From assembly GCA_039024635.1 (NCBI GenBank), contig JBCCQA010000021.1, positions 1-64,000 of the forward strand: a stretch of DNA of 64,000 nucleotides, written 5' to 3'. Positions 47,580 to 56,024 of this stretch are shown here, one piece after another. The position numbers were made by a program, and so were the translations under genes. A model generated the notes under the pieces. The model saw only the letters and a list, made by a program, of their open reading frames with translations. It had not been told where the DNA came from and searched no databases. This DNA is from Kuafuiihalomonas sp039024635. Its GTDB lineage: Bacteria > Myxococcota > Kuafuiibacteriia > Kuafuiibacteriales > Kuafuiibacteriaceae. The first letter of the stretch is position 1. Every line of letters begins with the position of its first letter.

Positions 47580-47894
47580 ATGACGATCGAAACCCACGCT
47601 CGGAAGAGACTCGAGATGATCATCGAGCAGCCTCACCTGCCGCAATTCATCAGGCTCTTCGAGCAGCAAGACGTACGCGGCTATACGGTCTTGGACTCCA
47701 AGTCGGGAAAAGGGAGCCGAGGCTTCTGGTCCCCAGCTCGCCTCAGCAGTGTGGATGACCGGGTGATGATCGTGGCGGTCGCCGACGAAGAGACGATTCA
47801 GCGGGTCCTGAGCGAGCTTCAGGCCTTGTTCGAGCAGCTTCCGGGCGTCGCCTTCGTGTCCGACGTCCAGGTCATCCGGCCGGATCGTTTCTGA
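47580..47894 (+). CDS. sbtB: SbtB-like PII-family regulator of SbtA
   Basis: 104 residues with a PII-like fold: HARKRLEMIIEQPHLPQFIRLF, GYTVLDSKSGKGSRGFWSPA (T-loop region), and RVMIVAVADEETIQRVLSEL. AAAGGAATC is upstream of the ATG. Cyanobacterial SbtB binds cyclic AMP and adenine nucleotides and plugs SbtA. The C-terminal Cys-containing loop of some cyanobacterial SbtB is absent (no cysteine at all). Confidence 0.85.
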   Translation: MTIETHARKRLEMIIEQPHLPQFIRLFEQQDVRGYTVLDSKSGKGSRGFWSPARLSSVDDRVMIVAVADEETIQRVLSELQALFEQLPGVAFVSDVQVIRPDRF

Positions 47895-47920
47895 AGCCGG
47901 CTGAAACCGGCGAAGTCGCC

Positions 47921-48067
47921 CTAGAGCCCATCGGCATCGCTCGGCCTTCTAGACCGGCTCGTATGGATGAAGCCATCGCGCTCGTCCTTCACGGTTCCTC
48001 GCCAGGGAGTCTCCGCAGACCAATTCTTCCAATCTCCCTCGTCCATGATCTTGAAGACAAACACCAC
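47921..48067 (-). pseudogene. DUF952 N-terminal fragment
   Basis: GTG 48067 opens a 48-residue frame: FVFKIMDEGDWKNW then TPWRGTVKDERDGFIHTSRS. This matches the first half of DUF952 proteins (FKI..D..W...G.Y.G...D..DGFIHLS). It then meets a stop at 47921 where the family continues for about 60 more residues, so it is truncated. The other minus-strand frame here, longer, has no similarity. Confidence 0.55.
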
Positions 48068-48128
48068 GTTCCATCCCTAGCCGAAAGGCTTCCTCGGGCG
48101 AAGCTCGGCTGCTAAGTGTACGCCGAGC

Positions 48129-48824
48129 ATGGGGCACGCTGGCGACCTCCATGCCCGCAAGCGTCTGACTCGCGGGGCTGCGATTCACTTCCAGAAGGAT
48201 ACGCTATTCGATCGACTGGCTCGGGTCGTCTGCCAGGCTGGGTGCCTGCCTCGAAAAGAGCTGTATGAGTCTTGGGAGGTCGCGCGCAGAGTTCAGCGCC
48301 GAATGAGGGGGGGCCGAGTCGTCGACCTGGCCTGCGGACATGGTCTGTTGGGGGCCATCCTGCTGATCCTCGACCGAACGAGAACTCTCGGGGTCGGCGT
48401 CGACCGTCGGATTCCCCCTTGTACGGTTCGATTGCGGGCGGCTCTGGAGGAGGCGTGGCCCTTTCTGAGCGACCGCTGGCGTCTGATGGAAGGCGACCTT
48501 TCCACCTTCCCCCTTGGCGCCGATGACGTGGTGGTCTCGGCCCACGCCTGTGGAGGGCTGAGCGACCTCGTCCTCGAACGAGCTGCGGAGGTCCGGGCCC
48601 GAGTGGCCGTGATGCCCTGCTGTCATGCCGTGGGACGAGGTGATTTGGGCGGCCTGACCGGCTGGCTATCGCCTGCGATGGCCATGGATGTGAGCCGAGC
48701 GGCGGCGCTCCGGGCCAGAAGCTACCATGTTCATACCCAGACCATTCCCGAGGCCATCACGCCTCAAAACCGACTTCTCTTCGGCGTTCCGGTCGGAGGC
48801 TCACCGGGCGTCAACCAGAGTTGA
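48129..48824 (+). CDS. SAM-dependent methyltransferase
   Basis: 231 residues. SAM fold with VVDLACGHGLLGAILLIL (motif I), GVGVDRRIPP (motif II) and a Cys/His pair HACGGLSDLVLE ... MPCCHAVGRGDLGG, as in eukaryote-like methyltransferase 32/TRM13-type proteins. Target unknown. The last 61 bases overlap the 3' end of the convergent lipoprotein gene. Confidence 0.76.
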   Translation: MGHAGDLHARKRLTRGAAIHFQKDTLFDRLARVVCQAGCLPRKELYESWEVARRVQRRMRGGRVVDLACGHGLLGAILLILDRTRTLGVGVDRRIPPCTVRLRAALEEAWPFLSDRWRLMEGDLSTFPLGADDVVVSAHACGGLSDLVLERAAEVRARVAVMPCCHAVGRGDLGGLTGWLSPAMAMDVSRAAALRARSYHVHTQTIPEAITPQNRLLFGVPVGGSPGVNQS

Positions 48825-50755
48825 CGACGGCCCTCGACCTCGCCGATGGCCATGGGCCCACTCAATGAAGTACTGGGCAGCAGCTCGAATCCTTCTGGGA
48901 ACTCGACGGGGGAGGCGCTGCAGTTCCTGGCGTCCAGCGTGCAGACACAGGGGGTCTGGTCCTCCCCATCCTGTACGAAGCCCCACACCGACTCCGCCCG
49001 GGCGTCGTCGAGGCGATGGGCGAAGCGAAGAAAGCTCGGGCCCAAGGCATCCTGGACCAGGTCGAGGCCTTCGACTCGGTGCGCTCGGGACGGTGAGCTC
49101 GTACCGAGCCAAAGTGCGCCTCGATGGTCGAGCCATGGTCCCTGGCTGCGTTCGTCTTGCATGATGGGCTGCAGTTCTTGGCCGTCGAATCGAGCCAGCG
49201 CTGTCGTACCCTGGTTGTCGACGAAGTAGCGCACGAGTAGTCCGTCGGCATCGGCGACCAAGACCTGCAGTGATCGGCCCCGAGCCAAGCGGGTGAGTGA
49301 GCGCCCATGGGACAAGTACAGACCTTGGCGGGACTCGTCTTCGGCCTGAAGCGCCAATAGCCCACCGCTAGTGAGCCAATGGGCGGAGCCGAGCGCCAGT
49401 CCTTCGAAAGCGACCGGCTCCTCACCGTTCTCCAGCACGTGCAGGCTGGCCTTTCCTTGGAATGCATGAGTGACCCATAGGCGACCCTGGGGGCTGAGGC
49501 TGGAGTTCAAGAGCGTGCCTTCGAAAGTCTGGACCAGTGGGACCTCACCGTCTCGATCCAGCAAGAGGGTAGACTGGCCCGTGTTCAGGTTTCCAAAGCT
49601 CTCGGGAACGGCGGCCCGCGCGCCGTCGACTTCGTGGATTCTGAACCCAAGGGACCTCTGGCCGACGAAGGCCGCCTCACCGGTGGGACTCAAGGTATAA
49701 AGGTGCATGTCGTTGGTGGGCCGGGTCAGCATGAGCCAACCCGAGGAAGCTCGAGTCAGGGAGACCACGAAGCCTCTCGTCGTGAGGAGTTCGGGGCCCT
49801 CCAAGCGGTGAAGCCGATCTCCTTGGTTTAGTTCGTGAGCGAACCACAGTCCTTCACCGGGCGCGTGGAGGAGACTGGTTCTGCAGTCGCCGGAGGCCGG
49901 CTCCAAGCGGTCCAGAACGCCTTGAAGGGGGTCGATGAGCTGAAGCTCTGCGCCGTCCGCTTCGGGCACACAAAACCAGCGCTGGTGATCCTCCAAGGCC
50001 AGCCCTTCTCGCGTCACTCGAGCGTTCAAGAGTCGTAGCCCATCAGCTGTGATCAGGGTCCGGGCGCCGAGGCGGCCATCGACCGCGCCGCGCTCGATCC
50101 ATATCAGCTCGTCGGTCGAGAAGTCGGTGCCGAAGGCGTACAGGCCTTTGGATGTGGCCAGCGTCTGCATCACGCGGGTTCTGTCCGGGACGAGCTGCTG
50201 GAGCTCCCCGTCGGCCCAGACCAACACGCCGAACTCGCTCTCGATGTGGACGACGCCTGCCATCGGCTGAGTCATCCTGGAGCTGCGCGCATCCAGGTCG
50301 AACTCGTGAACGAGACCCCCGTCGAAGATCCGGAAGTGGTTTTCGTCTTGAAGGACCACGCTGCCATCTTCGGCGATGACGACGGCTGTGTGAGGACGGG
50401 CCTCTGTCACGACCAACCCGGGGAGAAACTGGGCCACGGAACCCCGTTGAACGATGACGAAGCCCGTCTCGCATCCCGGGGGTGCCGCCTCGCCATCACA
50501 GAAGATGGGGACCACAGCGGTCTGGTCCGTACTCTGTACGGTAGCCGCCAGCCGGCGACTGATCTGGTGGTGCCCGGCGGGAAGAGTCAGAAGATTTGCC
50601 CCCTCCAGGTCGACGGCAGTATCGCGACCGAGTTCGAGCTGACGAAGAGGCGGGGCGGAGCATTCGGCTGCCGGGATCTCGCTTTGCAGACCGTCAGGCG
50701 CATCCTCGCAGCCGCAGAGCAGAATAATCGAAAGCGCAGGATAGAAAGTCTTCAT
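48764..50755 (-). CDS. Large secreted lipoprotein with propeller-like repeats
   Basis: 663 residues from ATG 50755; the frame stays open upstream, but the lipobox LLCGCE follows this Met directly, which fixes the start. The mature protein consists of many short beta-rich segments of about 40-50 residues with W/G turns (VVLQDENHFRIFDGGL, VLVWADGELQQL, LWVTHAFQGKASLHVL), as in a beta-propeller. No enzyme motif is recognised. Surface exposed or periplasmic. Confidence 0.77.
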   Translation of the reverse strand: MKTFYPALSIILLCGCEDAPDGLQSEIPAAECSAPPLRQLELGRDTAVDLEGANLLTLPAGHHQISRRLAATVQSTDQTAVVPIFCDGEAAPPGCETGFVIVQRGSVAQFLPGLVVTEARPHTAVVIAEDGSVVLQDENHFRIFDGGLVHEFDLDARSSRMTQPMAGVVHIESEFGVLVWADGELQQLVPDRTRVMQTLATSKGLYAFGTDFSTDELIWIERGAVDGRLGARTLITADGLRLLNARVTREGLALEDHQRWFCVPEADGAELQLIDPLQGVLDRLEPASGDCRTSLLHAPGEGLWFAHELNQGDRLHRLEGPELLTTRGFVVSLTRASSGWLMLTRPTNDMHLYTLSPTGEAAFVGQRSLGFRIHEVDGARAAVPESFGNLNTGQSTLLLDRDGEVPLVQTFEGTLLNSSLSPQGRLWVTHAFQGKASLHVLENGEEPVAFEGLALGSAHWLTSGGLLALQAEDESRQGLYLSHGRSLTRLARGRSLQVLVADADGLLVRYFVDNQGTTALARFDGQELQPIMQDERSQGPWLDHRGALWLGTSSPSRAHRVEGLDLVQDALGPSFLRFAHRLDDARAESVWGFVQDGEDQTPCVCTLDARNCSASPVEFPEGFELLPSTSLSGPMAIGEVEGRRQLWLTPGEPPTGTPKRSRF

Positions 50756-50840
50756 GCACGGGCTCCCGATTCCCTCATGTGTCGGGTGAGCTCGACTGAT
50801 CAAGTGCTGCCACGAGCCTCGCTCATCGAGGCCGGGCGGC

Positions 50841-52133
50841 CTACGGGCAGTTGCTGCCCCGGCTGTCGAATAGGCTCTCCTCGAAGAAGGTATGTCCGAG
50901 CTCGCCGATTTCCAGGCCGAAGAAGCTAGCGGTTGCGTTGCCGCGAAGACTGTGTTGCCCGCCGACCTCCACGCAGAGCCCACTCAGCACCGTACCCAAC
51001 AGGCTGCCCGCAGCGGTATAAATGTTGTCGAAGCGGACACTCGCGCTGTCCCCCAGCGCGTTGAAGATGATTCGGGGCGCGGCGAGGGCAAAGGTGAAAC
51101 CAACCCCTCCCATCGAGCCGGCTGTGTTGGGCTCAGATACTTCGACGTCCGGGGTGCCACTGCCCTCGTCGGGGCTCAGGCCGGAAGCGTCACCCGAGAA
51201 TCCCGAGCTTGCTCCGCCCACTCGGAAGCGGCCCTCAAAGGTCGTGGAGGCCGACAGCAAGGAGGGAAGCTGGACGTCGGCCAGCAGGTTGAAGGTGATG
51301 GCGACGTTGAGGCCGAGAGGCAAGGCGGTGGGAATGGGCACGACGATCCGGAAGGGGCCTGGCAGAACGAGGGTGGTGCTGGCCGTTTCGGCATTGGCGC
51401 CTGCGACCAACACCTCGATGTCGAAGCCAAGCCGTTCGACCGAACTCGCGAACTGGACCACGTCGCCTCCCTGGACCTCGTAGTTCAAGCCGTGTCGGAA
51501 GTAGCCGACGGTACCCTGGGCGACGGCACGAAACTCGCCTCCCGAGGTCGTCCGGCTGACCACGATCTCGACCTCCAATTGCCGGATGCCTGAGTCGGGG
51601 CGAACTTGAACCGAGACCGAGAAGCCGTCGACCTCGGTGCTGTACATGACCTGATCGGCCAGGCCGTCTTTTCGTTCCAACTCCAGGTCGCCCAAAAAGA
51701 CCTTAGCCTCCATCTCTGGCGTTCCGTCCAGGGCGAGGTCCCAGGTCAGCTGACCGTCGGTCACGAGCTCGTTCAGCGTGGCGTCGCGACCGGTAACTAC
51801 GAGTTCGCTTCCATTGACGGTCGTCTCCTCTACTCGGATCAAAGCGAGCTCTCCGACCAGCAAGACGTCGTCGACTTCGATGTCCACTCCGGCCGCTTCC
51901 AGCTCCGAAAGGTCCCAGACGTAGCGATCGGCCTGAAGGTCCGACTCCAGCAAGGCCGTGTCTCGGAGCCCGACATCGACCACCACGGACGACTCTGTCA
52001 GCTGAAGGTCCTCGGTCAGCGTATTGGGTCCGTCATCGAGGTTTGGACCGGGGCCCATGGCTGCGTCCTCGCTTCCACAGGACAGGTTCGATCCGAGCAG
52101 GGCGAGGAGGGCCAGCGTCCAAGGCGTTCTCAT
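50841..52133 (-). CDS. Hypothetical beta-rich lipoprotein
   Basis: 430 residues with a lipobox (GSNLSCG) after a clear signal peptide. Low-Cys, Val/Thr/Asp-rich mature sequence with alternating hydrophobic positions throughout and an acidic Ser/Gly segment (about 315-345). No domain recognised. It lies 85 bases upstream of the previous lipoprotein on the same strand; the two may be co-transcribed. Confidence 0.76.
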   Translation of the reverse strand: MRTPWTLALLALLGSNLSCGSEDAAMGPGPNLDDGPNTLTEDLQLTESSVVVDVGLRDTALLESDLQADRYVWDLSELEAAGVDIEVDDVLLVGELALIRVEETTVNGSELVVTGRDATLNELVTDGQLTWDLALDGTPEMEAKVFLGDLELERKDGLADQVMYSTEVDGFSVSVQVRPDSGIRQLEVEIVVSRTTSGGEFRAVAQGTVGYFRHGLNYEVQGGDVVQFASSVERLGFDIEVLVAGANAETASTTLVLPGPFRIVVPIPTALPLGLNVAITFNLLADVQLPSLLSASTTFEGRFRVGGASSGFSGDASGLSPDEGSGTPDVEVSEPNTAGSMGGVGFTFALAAPRIIFNALGDSASVRFDNIYTAAGSLLGTVLSGLCVEVGGQHSLRGNATASFFGLEIGELGHTFFEESLFDSRGSNCP

Positions 52134-52214
52134 GGCGTCAATCTAGCCAGCACAGGGCGCTACGAGAAGGCAGGCGCCTGACCTAGGGGCCAGCCCGCAG
52201 CGTCTGCGCTTCTC

Positions 52215-52694
52215 ATGGGCTTGGGCTCGTGGCATCCGGCCGTCGTGACGCAAGAAGCCAGTGGGCGGCCCCCCTCGATCACCGACTACCCCGTTCATAC
52301 TCGGGACAAGATCCGGTACGGCGATACCGATCGCCAGGGCCACGTCAACAACGCGATCTTCGCAAGCTTCTTGGAAACGGGACGCGTTGAAGTCTTGCTC
52401 CGTCCCGAGTCTCCCATGACGGACGATGGCTGCGCCTTCGTCATTGCTCGGCTGAGCCTGGATTTCAAAGCCGAGCTCAAGTGGCCAGGAGAGGTCATCA
52501 TCGGAACTCGGGTTGCACGCATTGGTCGAAGCAGTATCGGTCTCGAGCAATCCATCTTTCAGGATGAGGTCTGGGCCGCTTCGGCCGAGACTGTGATCGT
52601 CCAGGTCGAAGGCGAGAGCGGACGATCGAGTGCTCTTTCCCAGGCGACGATCCTTCGTCTCAAAGCCTTACTTGGTCCGGGCGACGGCGCGTGA
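52215..52694 (+). CDS. Hotdog-fold acyl-CoA thioesterase (4HBT)
   Basis: 159 residues. RYGDTDRQGHVNNAIFASFLETGRVEVL contains the catalytic Asp and the N-x-x-Y/F pattern of 4-hydroxybenzoyl-CoA-type thioesterases; DFKAELKWPGEVIIGTRVARIGRSSI is the central strand region. Hydrolyses an acyl-CoA; substrate unknown. The next gene begins shortly after. Confidence 0.87.
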   Translation: MGLGSWHPAVVTQEASGRPPSITDYPVHTRDKIRYGDTDRQGHVNNAIFASFLETGRVEVLLRPESPMTDDGCAFVIARLSLDFKAELKWPGEVIIGTRVARIGRSSIGLEQSIFQDEVWAASAETVIVQVEGESGRSSALSQATILRLKALLGPGDGA

Positions 52695-52752
52695 AAGTGC
52701 GAATGGACTTTGGTCCCGACCTTGGGCATGGCTCCTCTCTCGACGGAAGGAG

Positions 52753-53616
52753 ATGGGCGCCGAGATCACGTCAGGGCTGACCCCTCACTTTCGCAGTTGG
52801 TTGGGACGTTCGGCCTTTGGGGCGGACGGCTTCGATCGCCCGGAGCTCCAAGGGGGGAGCTTCGGTGGTCGGTTCGTACCCGAGCAGCCGGTCAAGGGCC
52901 CACCGTTCGTCTTCATCCACGGCAACGGAGACGCGGCCCTGGGTTCGGGCGGCCCCCTCTTCAACGGCTGGACCGAGGTATTGGGGTCCTTCTTGGCCGC
53001 TGGCTATGGCTTCGAGCGGCTGTACGGGACGACATGGGGCCCTGCCGATCCTCGACTCGTGCGGCGACAGTCTCACGACCGACATCGAGTGGGTCGGGTC
53101 CGTCGCTTCATCGAAGCGGTCCTGGCCTATACCGGCCAGCCCCGGGCGAACGTCGTCGCTCACTCGATGGGTGTGACCTTGGCCCGCAAGGCCATCCAGG
53201 GTGGTCGCCTTCTGGATGAGCGGGGATGGACTGAGCTCGGGCCTCCCTTGGCCTCCCGGATCGGTACCTTCATCGGAATTGCCGGAGCCAACCAGGGCTT
53301 GAGGGCTGCACTGCGTAATCCTCTGGTTCGCGCTTGGAATCCGATCAACGGTTTCTTTCCAGGTCTGCCATCGCCGCTTGGCTTCGTGGGCCAGAGTCTC
53401 TTCTTGAAGGATGTCAATCGTAGGCCGCGAGCTGCCGCACGCGTCTACTCGATCTGGTCTCGGGGCGACGGAATCGTTGATGTCTCTCTCGGGGGACGGC
53501 CTTCCGCGCGAATTCCCATGCAGGACGATGAGGTGGTCTTCGAAGACTTGAACCACTTCGAAGTGAAGGACCGCGCGGGTCCGACGCTGATCGAACTTTG
53601 CGAAGCGCCGGACTGA
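52753..53616 (+). CDS. Class 2 (LipE-like) lipase
   Basis: 287 residues from ATG 52753. The open frame extends 41 codons upstream but overlaps the thioesterase gene. FVFIHGNGDAALGSG (oxyanion), AHSMGVTLARKAIQ (nucleophile Ser), IWSRGDGIVDV (Asp) and DLNHFEVKDRAG (His) form a triad typical of Lipase_2. No signal peptide is evident at this start. GGAAGGAG sits directly against the ATG, closer than normal for a ribosome-binding site. Confidence 0.8.
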   Translation: MGAEITSGLTPHFRSWLGRSAFGADGFDRPELQGGSFGGRFVPEQPVKGPPFVFIHGNGDAALGSGGPLFNGWTEVLGSFLAAGYGFERLYGTTWGPADPRLVRRQSHDRHRVGRVRRFIEAVLAYTGQPRANVVAHSMGVTLARKAIQGGRLLDERGWTELGPPLASRIGTFIGIAGANQGLRAALRNPLVRAWNPINGFFPGLPSPLGFVGQSLFLKDVNRRPRAAARVYSIWSRGDGIVDVSLGGRPSARIPMQDDEVVFEDLNHFEVKDRAGPTLIELCEAPD

Positions 53617-53632
53617 GGCATCCGCCGATGGC

Positions 53633-54547
53633 TTGGTGCGTCTACGACGCAGTGCGTATAAGGCCCTGAACCCGCATTTGATACGCAGTTTGACAGAAAA
53701 GGTCGCAAGTCGTAGCGGTCTGCGGGCGGTGGCTTCGGTGGCAGAAACGGTGGGCGCCATGGTGGCGGCCTTCGCCCCACGGGCCGTCAAGACGGCCGAA
53801 CTGGAGCTGGCCGCCGCCCAGTTGGGCATCGACGCGAGCCAGGTTCGCGTGGCCCTCAGTCGGCTGCGGCGCCAGGGAAAGGTAGAGCCCGAGAACCGAG
53901 GCCTCTACCGCTTGTCCTCGAAGGTTCAGCTTCAGCAGACCGCCCTCGGTCGCTGGTGGGAGCGCTTGGATGGGCTCGAGACCAAGTGGACCAAGCGCTT
54001 TTACGTCGCGCTCACGAGCTGGGTACCGAAGAGCGACCGAAAGGCCGCCCGAAGTCGAGGTCGCGCTCTGACCCGCCTCGGGTTCCGGGAGCACCGGCCC
54101 GGCATGTCCCTCCGACCGGCCAACCTGCGGCTCGGCTTGGAGCAAATGAAGGACCTGCTACAGAAGCTCGGCTTTGACCAACAGGGTGACCTCCTGGTCG
54201 CGAGCGGCCTGAGCTTCGACGCGAGGCCTTACTGGAGCGAGCCCGTCGACTACCGCGCCCGCGCGACCGCGCTTCGGGGTGGCCTGGCTGCTCTGAAACG
54301 GGACGGCACGGTGGAGGCGGCGATGACCTCCTTCACCGTGGCCAACGAGATGATCCGGGAGGCGGTGCGAGATCCGTTGCTGCCTCACGAATGGGTGGAC
54401 TCGAATGCGCGCGCCGATTTCTGGCGCGCCCTCGTCGACTACGACGCCTACGGGCGCACCCTTTGGAAGAAGAACGTGTGGGACCGCGTCGCGACCCATT
54501 CGAGAGGCCCGAATCGGGCCGGGAAGAGGACCGCTAAGAGCGGATGA
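53633..54547 (+). CDS. PaaX-like transcriptional regulator
   Basis: 304 residues if TTG 53633 is used. The HTH reads AAAQLGIDASQVRVALSRLRRQGKV with RGLYRLS behind it, and the C-terminal RDPLLPHEWV matches PaaX. The first 40 codons use rare triplets (ATA, CTA, AGT) and include a long-spaced inverted repeat and TTGACA, so the true start may be ATG 53759 (262 residues). PaaX proteins repress aromatic or lipid catabolic operons when a CoA ester is absent. Sits between two lipase genes. Confidence 0.78.
   Translation: MVRLRRSAYKALNPHLIRSLTEKVASRSGLRAVASVAETVGAMVAAFAPRAVKTAELELAAAQLGIDASQVRVALSRLRRQGKVEPENRGLYRLSSKVQLQQTALGRWWERLDGLETKWTKRFYVALTSWVPKSDRKAARSRGRALTRLGFREHRPGMSLRPANLRLGLEQMKDLLQKLGFDQQGDLLVASGLSFDARPYWSEPVDYRARATALRGGLAALKRDGTVEAAMTSFTVANEMIREAVRDPLLPHEWVDSNARADFWRALVDYDAYGRTLWKKNVWDRVATHSRGPNRAGKRTAKSG
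53653..53687. promoter_or_regulatory. Long-spaced inverted repeat near the PaaX-like gene
   Basis: TGCGTAT (53653-53659) and ATACGCA (53681-53687) are separated by 21 bases; ACGCAGTGCGT (53647-53657) is a shorter palindrome in the same place. PaaX binds a widely spaced inverted repeat in other bacteria, so it may be the autoregulatory site. TTGACA follows at 53690-53695. If so, translation begins downstream at ATG 53759. Confidence 0.42.
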
Positions 54548-54558
54548 GGAGAGAAACG

Positions 54559-55959
54559 ATGACTCGACTGATCAAGATGAGCTGGGCGCTCGCGGGCGCC
54601 GTCGCCGTGACGGCGTGCAGCGAAGACGATAACAACGGAGGCGGAAGCAACGGCAACGGAAGTGCCGTCGTCGACATGGGAGGCGGCGGTCCGGACGTGG
54701 GCGAGGGCTCGGACATGGGTGGGGGACCCTTGAACCCTGCCTGTACCGCGGCCATCCGCCAGCGTGAGACCGAGGTCGCTGCCATGCTGCCAGCCCCCTT
54801 CACCGATCCTGTGGAGATGGTTGGTCCCGTGGAGGGGGATGTGGCCTTGGAGGCCGATTTCGCCGGTCGCTACAGAGACGACCTGGCCAACCACGTGGGC
54901 TGTGAGCCGGTGGTTGCGTACGGAAACAACGTCGAGTTCTTGGTGCAAACCAACGAGGCTATGGTGCCTCCGGGCACGCCTGCCAGCATTCCAGGCTACG
55001 ACTGCGCCGCCAAGGCCTACGAGACGACCAACGTCGACATGAGCAAGCCGATCGTTATCCTCGTTCACGGAAACTCGTCATCGGTCACCAGCTTCGAAGA
55101 GTACTTCAACGCGGGGATCGCTGGGACGGAGGTCACAACCTTCTCTCAGTTTAGTTTCAACGTCGAGACCACCGTCCGGGAGCAGCTTGCAACCAAGCTT
55201 CTCAATGACGGCTTCGAAGTCATCGCCTTCGATGCCCGGACCGACCTCGTCAATCAGCTCACCGACTACGACGTCATGGCTAACGCCAACCGGAACATCG
55301 ACCACGGCTGGTCGGTCCCGATGCTGCAGTCCTTGGTGAACGCCGTCATGACCAACAATCCCGGCCGTCGGATCTCTCTGATTGGTCACTCCTTGGGGAC
55401 CACCATGATCCGGGACGCGCTCCGCCGCATGTACGTGGCCTGGACCGACTCTGAGGCTGGCGCCTTGAATCCCTTTCCTCAGTTGGCCGACGTCATCCTC
55501 GCCTCAGGCGCCAACCATGGCGTCTCAACCGGCGGTCTTTGCGACCCCATGGTCCGCAACATGTCCATCGCCGTGACCTGCGAGATGGGAGACCGGGGTG
55601 CCTTTCTGCCCACCTACTTCTCCGGGGTGAACAATGGACCCAATGACCTATATACCGCCCCCTGCGCCGACGGGTCCTACGCCTTCGGCTCCGAGGATCA
55701 GTGTGGCAACAACGTCGTAGACTACACGACCATCACCATGGAGGACGTGCCGGACGGTAGCTTCCAGGATGAGTTCGTGAGCGAGTCCTCGGCGCGCCTC
55801 GACCTCGAGCCCTGCGTCGACAACGAGCTAGTCTCCCTGGCGGACTTCGACGCGTCCGGCTACTTCTTCGATGCGCTGCCCGGATTCCTTGCCAACCACT
55901 TCGGCTCCATTCGTTCGGATGCGGGCATGGCCATCATCTTGGACAAGCTCAACGACTGA
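54559..55959 (+). CDS. Secreted lipase-like lipoprotein
   Basis: 466 residues from ATG 54559, which has GAGGAGAG upstream; an in-frame ATG at 54544 is less well placed. Lipobox LAGAVAVTAC, then a Gly/Asn/Asp linker (about 25-60). Alpha/beta hydrolase parts: IVILVHGNSSSVTSFEEYF, nucleophile elbow IGHSLGTTM, and a late pair of Asp/His (ANHFGSIRSDAGM, NHGVSTGGLCDP). Eight cysteines in the mature protein suggest disulfides. Probably an extracytoplasmic esterase. Confidence 0.83.
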   Translation: MTRLIKMSWALAGAVAVTACSEDDNNGGGSNGNGSAVVDMGGGGPDVGEGSDMGGGPLNPACTAAIRQRETEVAAMLPAPFTDPVEMVGPVEGDVALEADFAGRYRDDLANHVGCEPVVAYGNNVEFLVQTNEAMVPPGTPASIPGYDCAAKAYETTNVDMSKPIVILVHGNSSSVTSFEEYFNAGIAGTEVTTFSQFSFNVETTVREQLATKLLNDGFEVIAFDARTDLVNQLTDYDVMANANRNIDHGWSVPMLQSLVNAVMTNNPGRRISLIGHSLGTTMIRDALRRMYVAWTDSEAGALNPFPQLADVILASGANHGVSTGGLCDPMVRNMSIAVTCEMGDRGAFLPTYFSGVNNGPNDLYTAPCADGSYAFGSEDQCGNNVVDYTTITMEDVPDGSFQDEFVSESSARLDLEPCVDNELVSLADFDASGYFFDALPGFLANHFGSIRSDAGMAIILDKLND

Positions 55960-56024
55960 AGGGCTTTGGGCGGTCTCGGGCTGAGTCCGAGGCCGTCCTT
56001 GCTCGTCCACCGGAGGACCTGTTC

